A stretch of DNA of 56,376 bases from an uncultured Pseudovibrio sp. (GTDB lineage Bacteria > Pseudomonadota > Alphaproteobacteria > Rhizobiales > Stappiaceae): the NCBI GenBank assembly GCA_947502585.1, contig CANNAV010000011.1, positions 1 to 56,376 of the forward strand. Reading direction: 5' to 3'. Made by a program: the position numbers and the translations under genes. The notes beneath the pieces are model-generated. The model did no database searches. It worked only from the letters and a program-made list of their open reading frames with translations, and was not told the origin of the DNA. This document shows positions 1 to 7,421 of this stretch, one piece after another; within the stretch, counting starts at the first letter, position 1; the number at the start of each line of letters is the position of its first letter.

Positions 1-56
1 TGAAGTTGAAATGTTCGTTTCGCAAGGTCTATCCCAATGATGCTAACCTCTGGCAT
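1..56 (-). CDS. IS110-family transposase, N-terminal fragment cut by window edge
   Basis: Reading the minus strand from an ATG at 56-54 gives MPEVSIIGIDLAKRTFQLH before the sequence leaves the window. The GIDLAK signature with its early Asp is the first catalytic strand of the RuvC-like DEDD domain that opens IS110-family recombinases. A good ribosome binding site (AGGGAG, about 8 bases before the ATG) supports the start. Only about 18 codons are visible, so whether the element is intact cannot be judged. Family assignment rests on the recognisable N-terminus alone. Confidence 0.8.
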   Translation of the reverse strand, partial: MPEVSIIGIDLAKRTFQL

Positions 57-330
57 GGATATCTCTCCCTTTGGGTGCGAAACTCACTCTCACAATCATA
101 GTATATCTTTATGCCGTCGGGCGGGGCATCCAATCCATCAACGCCCGCATAAACAGGACCAGAAAAGACAAGTCCGATACTCAGCAGTGCTGGCATCATA
201 AGGTGCCCTTACGTGTACTATTGTTTCTCTGCATGCCGCCCATATTATCGTAGTGCTTTTGCAAGGGCCTCTAAAAAGAGACGATGTTCAGGAAGCGCCC
301 TTTGCTTCAGCACAAAGGTTTCTCGGGCTT
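57..330 (-). mobile_element. Probable left end / untranslated leader of the IS110 element
   Basis: This stretch lies directly upstream of the IS110 start codon and has no convincing gene. It contains several short hairpins, for example GGGCG/CGCCC at 119-123/142-146 with an 18-base loop, and a GGCA/TGCC stem near 192-207. In IS110-group elements the end upstream of the recombinase is known to encode a bridge RNA; this leader has the right place and size. The outer boundary was not found, since no terminal repeat or target core can be fixed from one copy. The rest up to 511 shows nothing I recognise. Confidence 0.4.
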
Positions 331-511
331 ATTGAAGTCTGTCGCAAAATAAATTCTAAGCTGAACCTGGTTTCCGTGAGGCTTGCGCCCTGTAAAACGT
401 AATTTTTCGTAATTACCATAAAATTTGTCGTTTCAATATGCTTTTGCTTCATGTTGCTTTTGTGGCAAAGCCAACTTTAAGGCTATTATGTAAAGCAACA
501 TCATAGGCAAA

Positions 512-539
512 AAAACGCAGAGTAAATGCTCTGCGTTTT
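512..539 (-). terminator. Intrinsic terminator downstream of pyrE
   Basis: CGCAGAG (516-522) pairs with CTCTGCG (529-535) around a 6-base loop, flanked by A-tracts on the left and T-tracts on the right so it can work on either strand. On the minus strand it lies about 30 bases past the pyrE stop and is followed by a run of T. Confidence 0.85.
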
Positions 540-568
540 CGTCAGACTAACGAGCTCTGAGGCATCAC

Positions 569-1264
569 TTAGAGCGCCAGTTTGCTGATACCGCCGTTGG
601 TTGCAGACCATTCCAGCGGATTATTGAGGAACTTCTCAACTTCGTTCAGCTTCTCAGGAGAGAAGTAGTTGTTGGAGCGGCAAACGCGCAGGATGTCGTG
701 CCATGTGGCAAGGTAATGCAGGTGCACGCCGTGCTCTGCCAGCTTGCCTTTTGTTTCAGGGAAGATGTCATAGCAGAACACCACAAGCGCGTCGGTCACC
801 TCTGCACCCGCAGTGCGCAGTGCTTCACAGAACTTGATTTTGGAGCCTCCGTCAGTGGTCAGGTCTTCCACCAGCAGCACGTTCTGGCCTTCATGGATGT
901 CGCCTTCAATCTGCGCGTCACGGCCATAACCCTTTGGCTTCTTACGCACATATTGCATTGGAAGTCCCATCTTATCCGCTATCCAGGCTGCAAATGGAAT
1001 GCCAGCTGTCTCGCCGCCTGCAATCGCGTCAAACTTCTCAAAGCCTGCATCCCGCAGCAGCGTTGCAACGGCAAACTCCATCAAGGTGCCACGAATGCGT
1101 GGGTAGGAGATCAGCTTGCGGCAGTCGATATAAACCGGGCTCGCAAGGCCGGAAGCCAGAATGTACGGCTCCTCTGGACGGAAGTTCACCGCCTTGATTT
1201 CCATGAGCATTTTTGCGGTTAGTTCCGCCATCACTTCGCGGTCAGGAAAAGAATTGGAAAACAT
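569..1264 (-). CDS. pyrE: Orotate phosphoribosyltransferase
   Basis: PyrE joins orotate to PRPP to form OMP, the fifth step of UMP synthesis in the cytoplasm. The 231-residue protein has the type I phosphoribosyltransferase fold; the PRPP-binding loop is [14 protein letters not shown] near residues 129-142, and the N-terminal [12 protein letters not shown] and [12 protein letters not shown] segments are typical of the family. The ATG at 1264 has a GAGGGA ribosome binding site a few bases upstream; an internal ATG at residue 12 is possible but lacks one. It lies 132 bases downstream of pyrC on the same strand, but a strong terminator stands between them, so it probably has its own promoter in the gap. 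Nothing unusual in length or motifs. Confidence 0.96.
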   Translation of the reverse strand: MFSNSFPDREVMAELTAKMLMEIKAVNFRPEEPYILASGLASPVYIDCRKLISYPRIRGTLMEFAVATLLRDAGFEKFDAIAGGETAGIPFAAWIADKMGLPMQYVRKKPKGYGRDAQIEGDIHEGQNVLLVEDLTTDGGSKIKFCEALRTAGAEVTDALVVFCYDIFPETKGKLAEHGVHLHYLATWHDILRVCRSNNYFSPEKLNEVEKFLNNPLEWSATNGGISKLAL

Positions 1265-1341
1265 CGCTGTCCCTCAGGTCACAGTAGGTGGTCTGGAATT
1301 CGCAGCGGCGGCAGAGAAATGTCACCGCATGCATTAACGTC

Positions 1342-1385
1342 AAAAAAAGCAGTTTGCTCCGGCCATATCAGGTGCAAACTGCTTT
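1342..1385 (-). terminator. Intrinsic terminator downstream of pyrC
   Basis: AAAGCAGTTTGC (1346-1357) and GCAAACTGCTTT (1374-1385) form a perfect 12-bp stem; on the minus strand a run of seven T follows. It begins 11 bases after the pyrC stop and separates pyrC from pyrE. Confidence 0.93.
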
Positions 1386-1396
1386 GATTCTTTTCT

Positions 1397-2443
1397 TTAG
1401 GTCTCAACCTTCCAGAATATATCAAAACCCGGATTGAAGAGGGTCACCGGCCCATCCGGCGTTGGAATGTTGTGCGGGTAACTGACCTTCCCATTGCTCT
1501 TCACCAGATCAACGGTGGCCTTGTTAGGTGCCATGCCATAAAAATTCGGACCATTGAGAGACGTAAAGGCCTCAAGTTTGTCGAGCGCACTTTCGTCTTC
1601 AAACACATGCGCCAGACAGCTCATGGTGTTTGGAGCAGAGAAGATACCGGCACACCCGCATTCGCACAGTTTGTTCTGGTCAGGGTGCGGAGCACTGTCC
1701 GTACCCAGGAAAAAACGTGCATCACCGGAAGTCGCCGCAGCACGCAGAGCCAGGCGGTGTTTTTCACGCTTTGCCACGGGCAGGCAGTAGAAGTGAGGCT
1801 TGAGACCGCCAACAAGAATGTCGTTGCGGTTGATGATCAGGTGGTGCGTGGTAATGGTCGCTCCAAGATTGTCCCCGCCGGACTTGGCATAGTTGACGCC
1901 TTCTTCTGTGGTAATATGTTCCATCACTACTTTCAGCTGAGGGAACTTGCGGCGGATCGGGTCCAGTACGGTTTCAATGAAAACCGCCTCACGGTCAAAG
2001 ATGTCCACGTCAGACGCTGTGACCTCACCATGCACCAGAAGCGGCAAACCGATTTCTGCCATACGTTCCAGAACACCGGCCACCTTATCAAAGTCGCGCA
2101 CACCACTTTGCGAGTTGGTTGTCGCTCCGGCAGGATAAAGTTTCACCGCAGTCACAAGACCGGATCTGGCCGCCTGTTCCAGATCATCTGCATTGGTGGT
2201 CTCAGTGAGATATAGCGTCATTAAAGGAGTGAAGTCGTGCCCCTCTGGAATCGCTGCCAGAATGCGATCCCGGTAAACTGCTGCGTCCTGGCTGGTGACA
2301 ACAGGCGGCACAAGATTAGGCATGATGATCGCGCGACCATAATTTGCGGAGGTCGATGGCAGAACAGATGTCAGCATCTCTCCATCACGTAAGTGCAGGT
2401 GCCAGTCATCAGGCCGTCTAATAGTCAGGCGGGTCTCGGTCAT
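1397..2443 (-). CDS. pyrC: Dihydroorotase (class II)
   Basis: PyrC closes N-carbamoyl-aspartate to dihydroorotate in pyrimidine synthesis; it is a cytoplasmic zinc amidohydrolase. The start is taken at the ATG at 2443 ([21 protein letters not shown] region), which has a GGAG site 8-10 bases upstream and gives 348 residues, the length of E. coli PyrC; the open frame extends 20 codons further but without family similarity. Visible metal ligands are HLHLRDG near residue 15, the carbamylated Lys in [13 protein letters not shown], the EHITT and THH histidines, and GTDSAPH with the catalytic Asp. It pairs functionally with pyrE just downstream, though a terminator separates them. Confidence 0.96.
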   Translation of the reverse strand: MTETRLTIRRPDDWHLHLRDGEMLTSVLPSTSANYGRAIIMPNLVPPVVTSQDAAVYRDRILAAIPEGHDFTPLMTLYLTETTNADDLEQAARSGLVTAVKLYPAGATTNSQSGVRDFDKVAGVLERMAEIGLPLLVHGEVTASDVDIFDREAVFIETVLDPIRRKFPQLKVVMEHITTEEGVNYAKSGGDNLGATITTHHLIINRNDILVGGLKPHFYCLPVAKREKHRLALRAAATSGDARFFLGTDSAPHPDQNKLCECGCAGIFSAPNTMSCLAHVFEDESALDKLEAFTSLNGPNFYGMAPNKATVDLVKSNGKVSYPHNIPTPDGPVTLFNPGFDIFWKVET

Positions 2444-2891
2444 CTTTATGCTCCGTGTGATCGAAAGGCTGCGCGACAACGGTTTACTGCCCAATGCCAC
2501 CAAATCTCAAGACAAAAGTGAGTTTTCTGAGCATCTCGCACAAATACGTAACCAGGGGAACTGGCCCTTCGGGCGAATTGGGCTGCCTACCCATGTAAAA
2601 CTGTAGGTTGCAGGCGCGTGCACCCGAAATGGGACCTTCCGTTTTCGGATAGAGATTCGCGATAAAGGCACTTCGCACTATCCACATCCTCGTTTGTCCA
2701 GCTTATCCGCCTGAATCTCAGAGCGAATCTACCCGACAATTCTGGCAAGCAGCCAAGCCCACAATATACGTGGATTGATTTGGTAGGGGCGATATCATAA
2801 CGTTCTGGTTGTGTACATATTTAATTCTCTTTTAGTTCCGTTTCCTGGAGGCGAGTCGTAACGGCAACCTTCGCAGCTTGATCTCTTTTAA
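2444..2891. other. Intergenic stretch without a recognised gene
   Basis: About 450 bases between the divergent starts of pyrC and the nucleotidyltransferase gene. It must hold both promoters. The 67-codon minus-strand frame inside has no family similarity and no ribosome binding site. The last 80 bases are AT-rich and may hold the promoter of the rightward gene. Confidence 0.5.
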
Positions 2892-3578
2892 ATGAAAAGC
2901 ATGTCCATATTAACTCATAAAACATCCGCCTCATCCGGCCATCCCGTTTTCAGGGGGAAGATCTCTTCGTTACCAACTCGTGTTTCCCCTGTTCGCCACG
3001 GCGCAGGTGAGCAGGGGCGTGTATACTTTATTGAAGAGGTTATTCGCTCAACTGTGCTTTATGACCTGCTGAAGGTCCTGCGAGATGCACAGCAGCCGGA
3101 TGCATGGCTTGCCTCCGGTGCAATTTATCAAAATGTCTGGAACGCACTGACAGGCAGGGAGGCTGGCCACGGCATAAAGGACTACGACCTGATCTATCAT
3201 GATGAGGCCGACACCTCTTATGAAGCCGAAGACCGCGTGATCACCAGCCTCGTCGAATCCTGCGCACCGTTGGGGCTTCCGGTTGAAATCCGCAATCAGG
3301 CCCGGGTGCATCTATGGTTCCCAAAGCACTTTGGTATGGACTATCCCAAACTTGGTTGTTCTCTGGAGTCTCTCCTCTATTACGCCTCCACAACCCACTC
3401 CGTCGCCGCCCGCCTGCACGAGGATGACCGCCTCCAGATCGAAGCCCCCTTCGGACTGGAGGCTATGTTCCAAATGCAAATGCTCCCCAACAAAGTCCTG
3501 CAAAACGAAGAAACCTTCAACCGCAAAGCCAACCGCCTCACCGAACACTGGCCGGAACTACAAATTTTCCCCTGGTAG
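2892..3578 (+). CDS. Nucleotidyltransferase family protein (PF06042 type)
   Basis: A 228-residue protein whose segment from about residue 45 matches the NTP_transf_6 (PF06042) family of uncharacterised nucleotidyltransferase-fold proteins. Diagnostic parts are WLASGAIYQNVWNALTGR (substrate side of the fold), IKDYDLIYHD carrying the acidic pair expected to bind metal, and the C-terminal block APFGLEAMFQMQMLPN. The substrate of the family is unknown. The first 40 residues look non-conserved and there is no clear ribosome binding site at the ATG, so the true start may be further in. A diverged paralogue follows at 3914 on the same strand after a 335-base gap. Confidence 0.8.
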   Translation: MKSMSILTHKTSASSGHPVFRGKISSLPTRVSPVRHGAGEQGRVYFIEEVIRSTVLYDLLKVLRDAQQPDAWLASGAIYQNVWNALTGREAGHGIKDYDLIYHDEADTSYEAEDRVITSLVESCAPLGLPVEIRNQARVHLWFPKHFGMDYPKLGCSLESLLYYASTTHSVAARLHEDDRLQIEAPFGLEAMFQMQMLPNKVLQNEETFNRKANRLTEHWPELQIFPW

Positions 3579-3913
3579 GGGCAAAATTTTAACTCGTATC
3601 CGGAATCCCGCTTTTTACTTTCAAAAACAGGGATTTCTACGCCAACCACTTGTAAGCCTTGGCATGATCAGCTGTGCCCAAACCGCACAACGCCCGCAAT
3701 TGATCCTCAATATTGTTTACCAAAGCCCGACCCACCAATGGATTATCTCATTGGAATCTTTTAGTAGTTAGAAAGAGTAAGGCACCTTCCCGAGGCATGG
3801 GTTTCAATCTTTGTATCAGGAGATGCATAAACATGAAGTGTCAGAGCATCATCAGTGATCCGGTTTGATCACCCGATATTCTGAAACGAACCGGTGCAGG
3901 CATCATCAGGGCT
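3579..3913. other. Gap between the two nucleotidyltransferase-like genes, with a possible gene scrap
   Basis: No full gene. On the minus strand a run of about 36 codons (roughly 3745 to 3637) reads as plausible protein ending DHAKAYKWLA and a stop, but has no start or recognised family. It may be the tail of a lost gene or chance. The remainder shows nothing. Confidence 0.25.
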
Positions 3914-4570
3914 ATGCCAAAATTAATGCGTCACTCAGCTTTGGCCGATGCCAACCTGGAGTACCTGGATCAGGGAAGGCTTGCGAACCCTCAACTCACC
4001 AGTGAGGAGGACCGCAAGCGGCTACTTGAGCTGGCCCTCCGATCCAACGCACATCTGGTCGCCGCAATGAAGGGTATCAGATCCCTTCGCCTACCGGACT
4101 GGTGCATCTCCGGCCCTTCCATCGCATGGCCACTTTGGACTGCGTTGAAAGGCAAACCGGCCATGGCTGGCGACCACCAGCTCTACATCATCTATTACGA
4201 TGCATCAGAGCAAGCCCCCGGTAAAGAAGCCACCTACCTGCGCCATGTCCGTCAGGTCCTGAGCGCCGGGCCATATCAGGTGCACCTGTCCAATCAGGCA
4301 GGTCATGTCTTCCATCATGACAGCAAGCGGATAAGTAACGGCACCCCCGTTACATGCACGGCAGAAGCGTTGGTACGTGATCCTGTCCAGACCTATGCTC
4401 TTGGTGTCCGCCTGGAGACCAACGGAAGCTTCACTGTCCTGGCGCCGTTCGGCTTGTCTGGTGTTTTCTCAATGAAGATGGAACGCAACACCGGATATTG
4501 CGACGAAGAGCACTTCCTCTGCAAACTCCGCCGCGTAGAAGCCATGTGGCCGGGCGTAACATTCAGATAG
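3914..4570 (+). CDS. Diverged nucleotidyltransferase-like paralogue lacking the acidic motif
   Basis: A 218-residue protein that aligns by eye with its upstream neighbour: WCISGPSIAWPLWTALKGK parallels WLASGAIYQNVWNALTGR and the C-terminal APFGLSGVFSMKMERN parallels APFGLEAMFQMQMLPN, followed in both by F..K..R....WP. Where the neighbour has KDYDLIYHD this protein has HQLYIIYYD, so the first acidic residues expected to bind metal are gone while the fold-defining hydrophobic residues remain. It is therefore probably catalytically dead if the family is enzymatic. The frame is intact for the full domain, so it may still be under selection. The extra 40 residues at the N-terminus are not recognised. 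Confidence 0.65.
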   Translation: MPKLMRHSALADANLEYLDQGRLANPQLTSEEDRKRLLELALRSNAHLVAAMKGIRSLRLPDWCISGPSIAWPLWTALKGKPAMAGDHQLYIIYYDASEQAPGKEATYLRHVRQVLSAGPYQVHLSNQAGHVFHHDSKRISNGTPVTCTAEALVRDPVQTYALGVRLETNGSFTVLAPFGLSGVFSMKMERNTGYCDEEHFLCKLRRVEAMWPGVTFR

Positions 4571-4578
4571 TCAAAGAA

Positions 4579-5160
4579 TTAGGATATACTCAAGAATAAA
4601 CGCTGGGTTTTGGGCTTTCCTGGTTTGATGGTGTAATTCCATTCAGGGTGGAACTCGTCGCCAGGAATGTCGAGAGTGCCATTTGGTTTTTGGAGACCTT
4701 GATACCCTTGTGATAAGTTCGCTCGTCGGGTGCGCATCCGACCTTGAGGCCAGATCTGGTCGTCGTCGCACTGACTGATTAGTTCAACTACGCTCATGCG
4801 GTCACTGAGCGGACGACCCCGCCAGTTTTGGGTGGTGTGACAAAACAGGCGTTGCTCAATCCTGTTCCATTTCGACGTACCCGGCGGATAGTGGTGGACC
4901 TGAAGCGTGAGCCTGGTTTCGTCAACGAGCTTTTGCAACTCGACCTTCCATAATTTGACGCGTGCGCTGTTCGAGCCACCACAGTCGGCAGTGATGCCGA
5001 CGCTGACCCAGGCTTCATTGGCGGTTACGTCGTTAACCCTGCAGGGCGCTACCTTGCCCAGGCTTATGTCCTGGAAGTCTTGCACCTTCACGCGTTTTGG
5101 ATCAGCTTTGGGGCGGTAGTCGGCGCCGCCGTTCTTATGATTGCCGATCAATTCCTTTTT
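4579..5160 (-). pseudogene. ISAzo13-family transposase remnant (truncated, internal deletion)
   Basis: The minus-strand frame carries family landmarks in order: KKELIGNHKNGG, DFQDISLGKVAPCRV, NEAWVSVGI, ITADCGGSN, HHYPPGTSKWNRIEQRLF, NWRGRPLSDR and FHPEWNYTIKP. The N-terminal half of the transposase is missing. NEAWVSVG runs straight into ITADCGGSN, whereas family members have about 35-40 residues between these motifs, so there is an in-frame internal deletion removing part of the DDE core. It abuts the IS256 remnant upstream. The element must be inactive. Family assignment is from recalled motifs, not a search. Confidence 0.8.
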
Positions 5161-5173
5161 CATGAGCTTTTGC

Positions 5174-5530
5174 TTAATCAGCTTTTTGGTCGGGCTCAAT
5201 TTGTTCGATGCCATCTTTGAAACTGATGCCAGTGATGACTTTGCCCAGATCAGCAAAGCCGCGTAGTTTCCGTCAGCTCCCTTGAGCGCACTGGCTGAGC
5301 TTGAACATCATGTGCAGCACGCCGTCCCGGTTAAGACATCCCTTTGAGCGTTTTGTGCGGTGCCCGATGGTCGCGAAAGTGGATTCAATCGGGTCAGAGG
5401 TGCGAATAGATTGCCAGTGCATCTGCGGAAAGTCGTAGAAGTTCAGAAGGTCATGCTGGTTTTTGAGCAGGCATTCCACCGCTTTGGGATACCTACCTTC
5501 AAACTGTCCGGGATCAGGGATGAACTCCAT
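5174..5530 (-). pseudogene. IS256-family (mutator) transposase C-terminal remnant with nonsense codon
   Basis: The minus strand encodes FEGRYPKAVECLL, FYDFPQMHWQSIRTSDPIES and TFATIGHRTKRSKGC, the C-terminal signature of IS256 transposases. After SQCAQGS comes an in-frame TGA at 5275-5273, and the same frame then continues RKLRGFADLGKVITGI to a TAA at 5174; family members have Trp at the TGA position, so this is a Trp-to-stop change. Everything N-terminal of about FEGRYPK is missing. Its end lies 14 bases from the ISAzo13 remnant, suggesting one insertion or deletion joined the two. Confidence 0.85.
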
Positions 5531-5567
5531 ATCAGATTATAACTAAAAAACTCCAGATATACGACGT

Positions 5568-6785
5568 TTAAAACGCCGTTGCCGCACGGCGAACCGAGCA
5601 CCAGATAAAGACGAGTAAACCGATAGAGGCCAGACAAATCAGCGCCGTGGCCACAATCTGAAAGGTCCCGGCGAATCCGACCGCTGCAATCAGCGGAATA
5701 CTAACAAAGACAGAGAGGAACTGGCCAAGGAACACAGAGGAGGTCAGCGCCCCACCTGCTAGGCCACGGCGGGAACCGGGAGCCACCTGAAGCGCAATGG
5801 CTGGAAAATTTGGCATCGCAAGCGCATATCCGGTACCCACAGAAGCTGTCCCGAGGAATACGCCCCAGGTTTCCTGAAAGGTCAGCAACATCAAGCCAAC
5901 CGCCATAAACCCATAGGCTAATGTAAACATGCCACTATAGCCAAGACGTGCTTTAACCCGTCCGTAAAGCAGAGCCGCTGTACCACCGCTCAACATCAAC
6001 GTCCCCAACGCCGCACCCGTCATACTGGCACTGTCATAGCCTTGAGCATCCAGGAAAAACGGCAGCTGCGTCGGCATGAGGAAGAAAATCATGTTAGTCA
6101 CCATTTGCAGCAGAGCCAGCATTGCAAGCAACCAGGCCCAGGCCGAAGGTCCATCACTCTCTGCTCCCGTTGCTTTCTTTGCAGCAGCAGAATGCTTCAT
6201 CGGCTCGCTGATATAACGCCACAGGAATGGCACCATAAGCAGTGCAAGCCCATAAATCGCAAACGGCAGCCGCGGAGAACTGACAGCCAACAATCCAGCC
6301 ATTGAGATAAAGACAAATCCACCAAAGTTGCGGGCCGACGTCTGGAGCCCTATCAATGAACTGCGCTGACTGCCGACAAAGTAGTCACCCATCAGAGCTG
6401 TCTGCGCCGTCATCACCATGGCAACGGCGATGCCAAGCCCTAACCGGCTCATCAGTATACTCATCAGATCCGGCAGGATCATACCGGCGCTTCCCATCAC
6501 GGCAAACAGCAGGACCCCCGCAAGCAACAAGGGTCGCCGTCCATAGCGATCTGCAATCACTCCGGCCAGCGGGGCACAGATAATAACAGTCAGCGAGGGC
6601 GTTGAGACCAGAAGTCGGGACAACCAAAGAACATTTGGATCATCCCGGAACATCCTCTCCAGCCCAGCCAGAGCAGGACTGATCGTTGCGTTTGCCATCA
6701 CTGTTAAGGTCGCTGCCATTAAAAGAGCAATCGCTCTGGGGTCTTTCCAGACCCGTTGTCCGGGTTCCGTGTAGGTTTGTTTCAT
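5568..6785 (-). CDS. MFS transporter, DHA1-type drug exporter
   Basis: A 405-residue inner-membrane protein with about 12 hydrophobic segments and the major facilitator motif A between helices 2 and 3 (GVIADRYGRRPLLL). It probably exports small toxic molecules by proton antiport; the substrate is unknown. The start at 6785 (MKQTYTEPGQ) has an AGAGGA ribosome binding site; an ATG 51 bases upstream gives a longer frame without family similarity. It diverges from a MerR regulator, and the shared region holds a promoter with the 19-base spacer typical of MerR activation, so expression is likely induced by the MerR ligand. The IS remnants begin just after its stop. Confidence 0.9.
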   Translation of the reverse strand: MKQTYTEPGQRVWKDPRAIALLMAATLTVMANATISPALAGLERMFRDDPNVLWLSRLLVSTPSLTVIICAPLAGVIADRYGRRPLLLAGVLLFAVMGSAGMILPDLMSILMSRLGLGIAVAMVMTAQTALMGDYFVGSQRSSLIGLQTSARNFGGFVFISMAGLLAVSSPRLPFAIYGLALLMVPFLWRYISEPMKHSAAAKKATGAESDGPSAWAWLLAMLALLQMVTNMIFFLMPTQLPFFLDAQGYDSASMTGAALGTLMLSGGTAALLYGRVKARLGYSGMFTLAYGFMAVGLMLLTFQETWGVFLGTASVGTGYALAMPNFPAIALQVAPGSRRGLAGGALTSSVFLGQFLSVFVSIPLIAAVGFAGTFQIVATALICLASIGLLVFIWCSVRRAATAF

Positions 6786-6821
6786 TTGCTTTTCCTCTTG
6801 CAAAATTACTCCGTTGAGATC

Positions 6822-6852
6822 AGGATACGACTTCAAGTCAGCTTGAGGTCAA
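6822..6852 (-). promoter_or_regulatory. MerR-type promoter and operator for the MFS gene
   Basis: On the minus strand, -35 TTGACC (6852-6847) and -10 TATCCT (6827-6822) are separated by exactly 19 bases, the over-long spacer on which MerR-family activators act. The spacer holds an inverted repeat, read on the plus strand as CTTCAAG-tcag-CTTGAGG (6831-6848), close to SoxR-like operators. It ends seven bases before the merR start codon and its GAGGT also serves as the merR ribosome binding site. Confidence 0.82.
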
Positions 6853-6854
6853 GT

Positions 6855-7277
6855 ATGAAACTGCTGGATATTGGAGAGATCACACAACGCTCAGGCGTAA
6901 AGCCCTCCACGCTTCGATATTATGAGGAAGTCGGGCTCATTCAGTCCCTCACGAGGCACGGCCTCAGGCGTCAGTATGAGCCGCAAATCCTGACAAAACT
7001 CTCCCTGATCATGCTTGCCAAAGCTGGTGGGTTTTCACTGAGCGAAATTGCAGGCATGTTTTCTGAGAAGGGCCAGCTTCAGATCCCACGGGAACAGATC
7101 CGTGACCGCGCCAACCTGATTGATCAGCAAATCAAGGAACTTACTGCCCTGCGCGATGTCCTGCACCACGTGGCCGACTGCCCAGCCCCAAGTCACATGG
7201 AGTGCCCCTCCTTCCAACGCATGCTCAAAGCATCGGGCAGACAGAAGCCGGTAAAGAAAAAACCGCCGACATATTAG
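6855..7277 (+). CDS. MerR-family transcriptional regulator
   Basis: A 140-residue regulator with an N-terminal winged helix (DIGEITQRSGVKPSTLRYYEEVGLI, about residues 4-28) and wing/second helix-turn-helix LSEIAGMF near residues 60-67, then a dimerising coiled coil and a short C-terminal sensor with two Cys (DCPAPSHMECPSF). This lacks the four-Cys cluster of SoxR, so the SoxR-like operator does not make it SoxR. The start at 6855 is chosen because the helix-turn-helix begins directly after it and GAGGT lies at the right distance. It most likely controls itself and the divergent MFS exporter. The inducer is unknown. Confidence 0.88.
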   Translation: MKLLDIGEITQRSGVKPSTLRYYEEVGLIQSLTRHGLRRQYEPQILTKLSLIMLAKAGGFSLSEIAGMFSEKGQLQIPREQIRDRANLIDQQIKELTALRDVLHHVADCPAPSHMECPSFQRMLKASGRQKPVKKKPPTY

Positions 7278-7364
7278 CCGACGGTTTCATGTTCTCATGA
7301 AGCAGTTGCCGGAGCATCTTGCTTTCGTAAACATTCACGCATCATAATCTGACTCTTTGTTTTC

Positions 7365-7415
7365 ATGCGTATTATTATGCGAAAACCGGGTGACTGTTCG
7401 GGAATACGCTCTAAG
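7365..7415. repeat. Rhizobiales-type palindromic repeat, copy 1
   Basis: An imperfect palindrome with outer arms GCGTATT / AATACGC and inner CGAA...TTCG around AAACCGG. The same unit recurs at 51509-51560 (outer arms GCGTATTC/GAATACGC, inner CCGAAAA/TTTTCGG). The shape with a CCGAAAA-CCGG-TTTTCGG core matches the abundant intergenic palindromes of Rhizobiales. It lies just past the pepT stop and may act as an RNA hairpin for 3' end formation. Confidence 0.8.
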
Positions 7416-7421
7416 TTCAGC

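Noticed and set aside
5273..5275. Selenocysteine or recoding at the TGA in the IS256 remnant
   Set aside because: Truncated dead transposase; Trp at this position in the family explains it as a nonsense change.
7255..7290. Terminator after the MerR gene (AAACCG/CGGTTT)
   Set aside because: Only six pairs and then a mismatch, no T-run.
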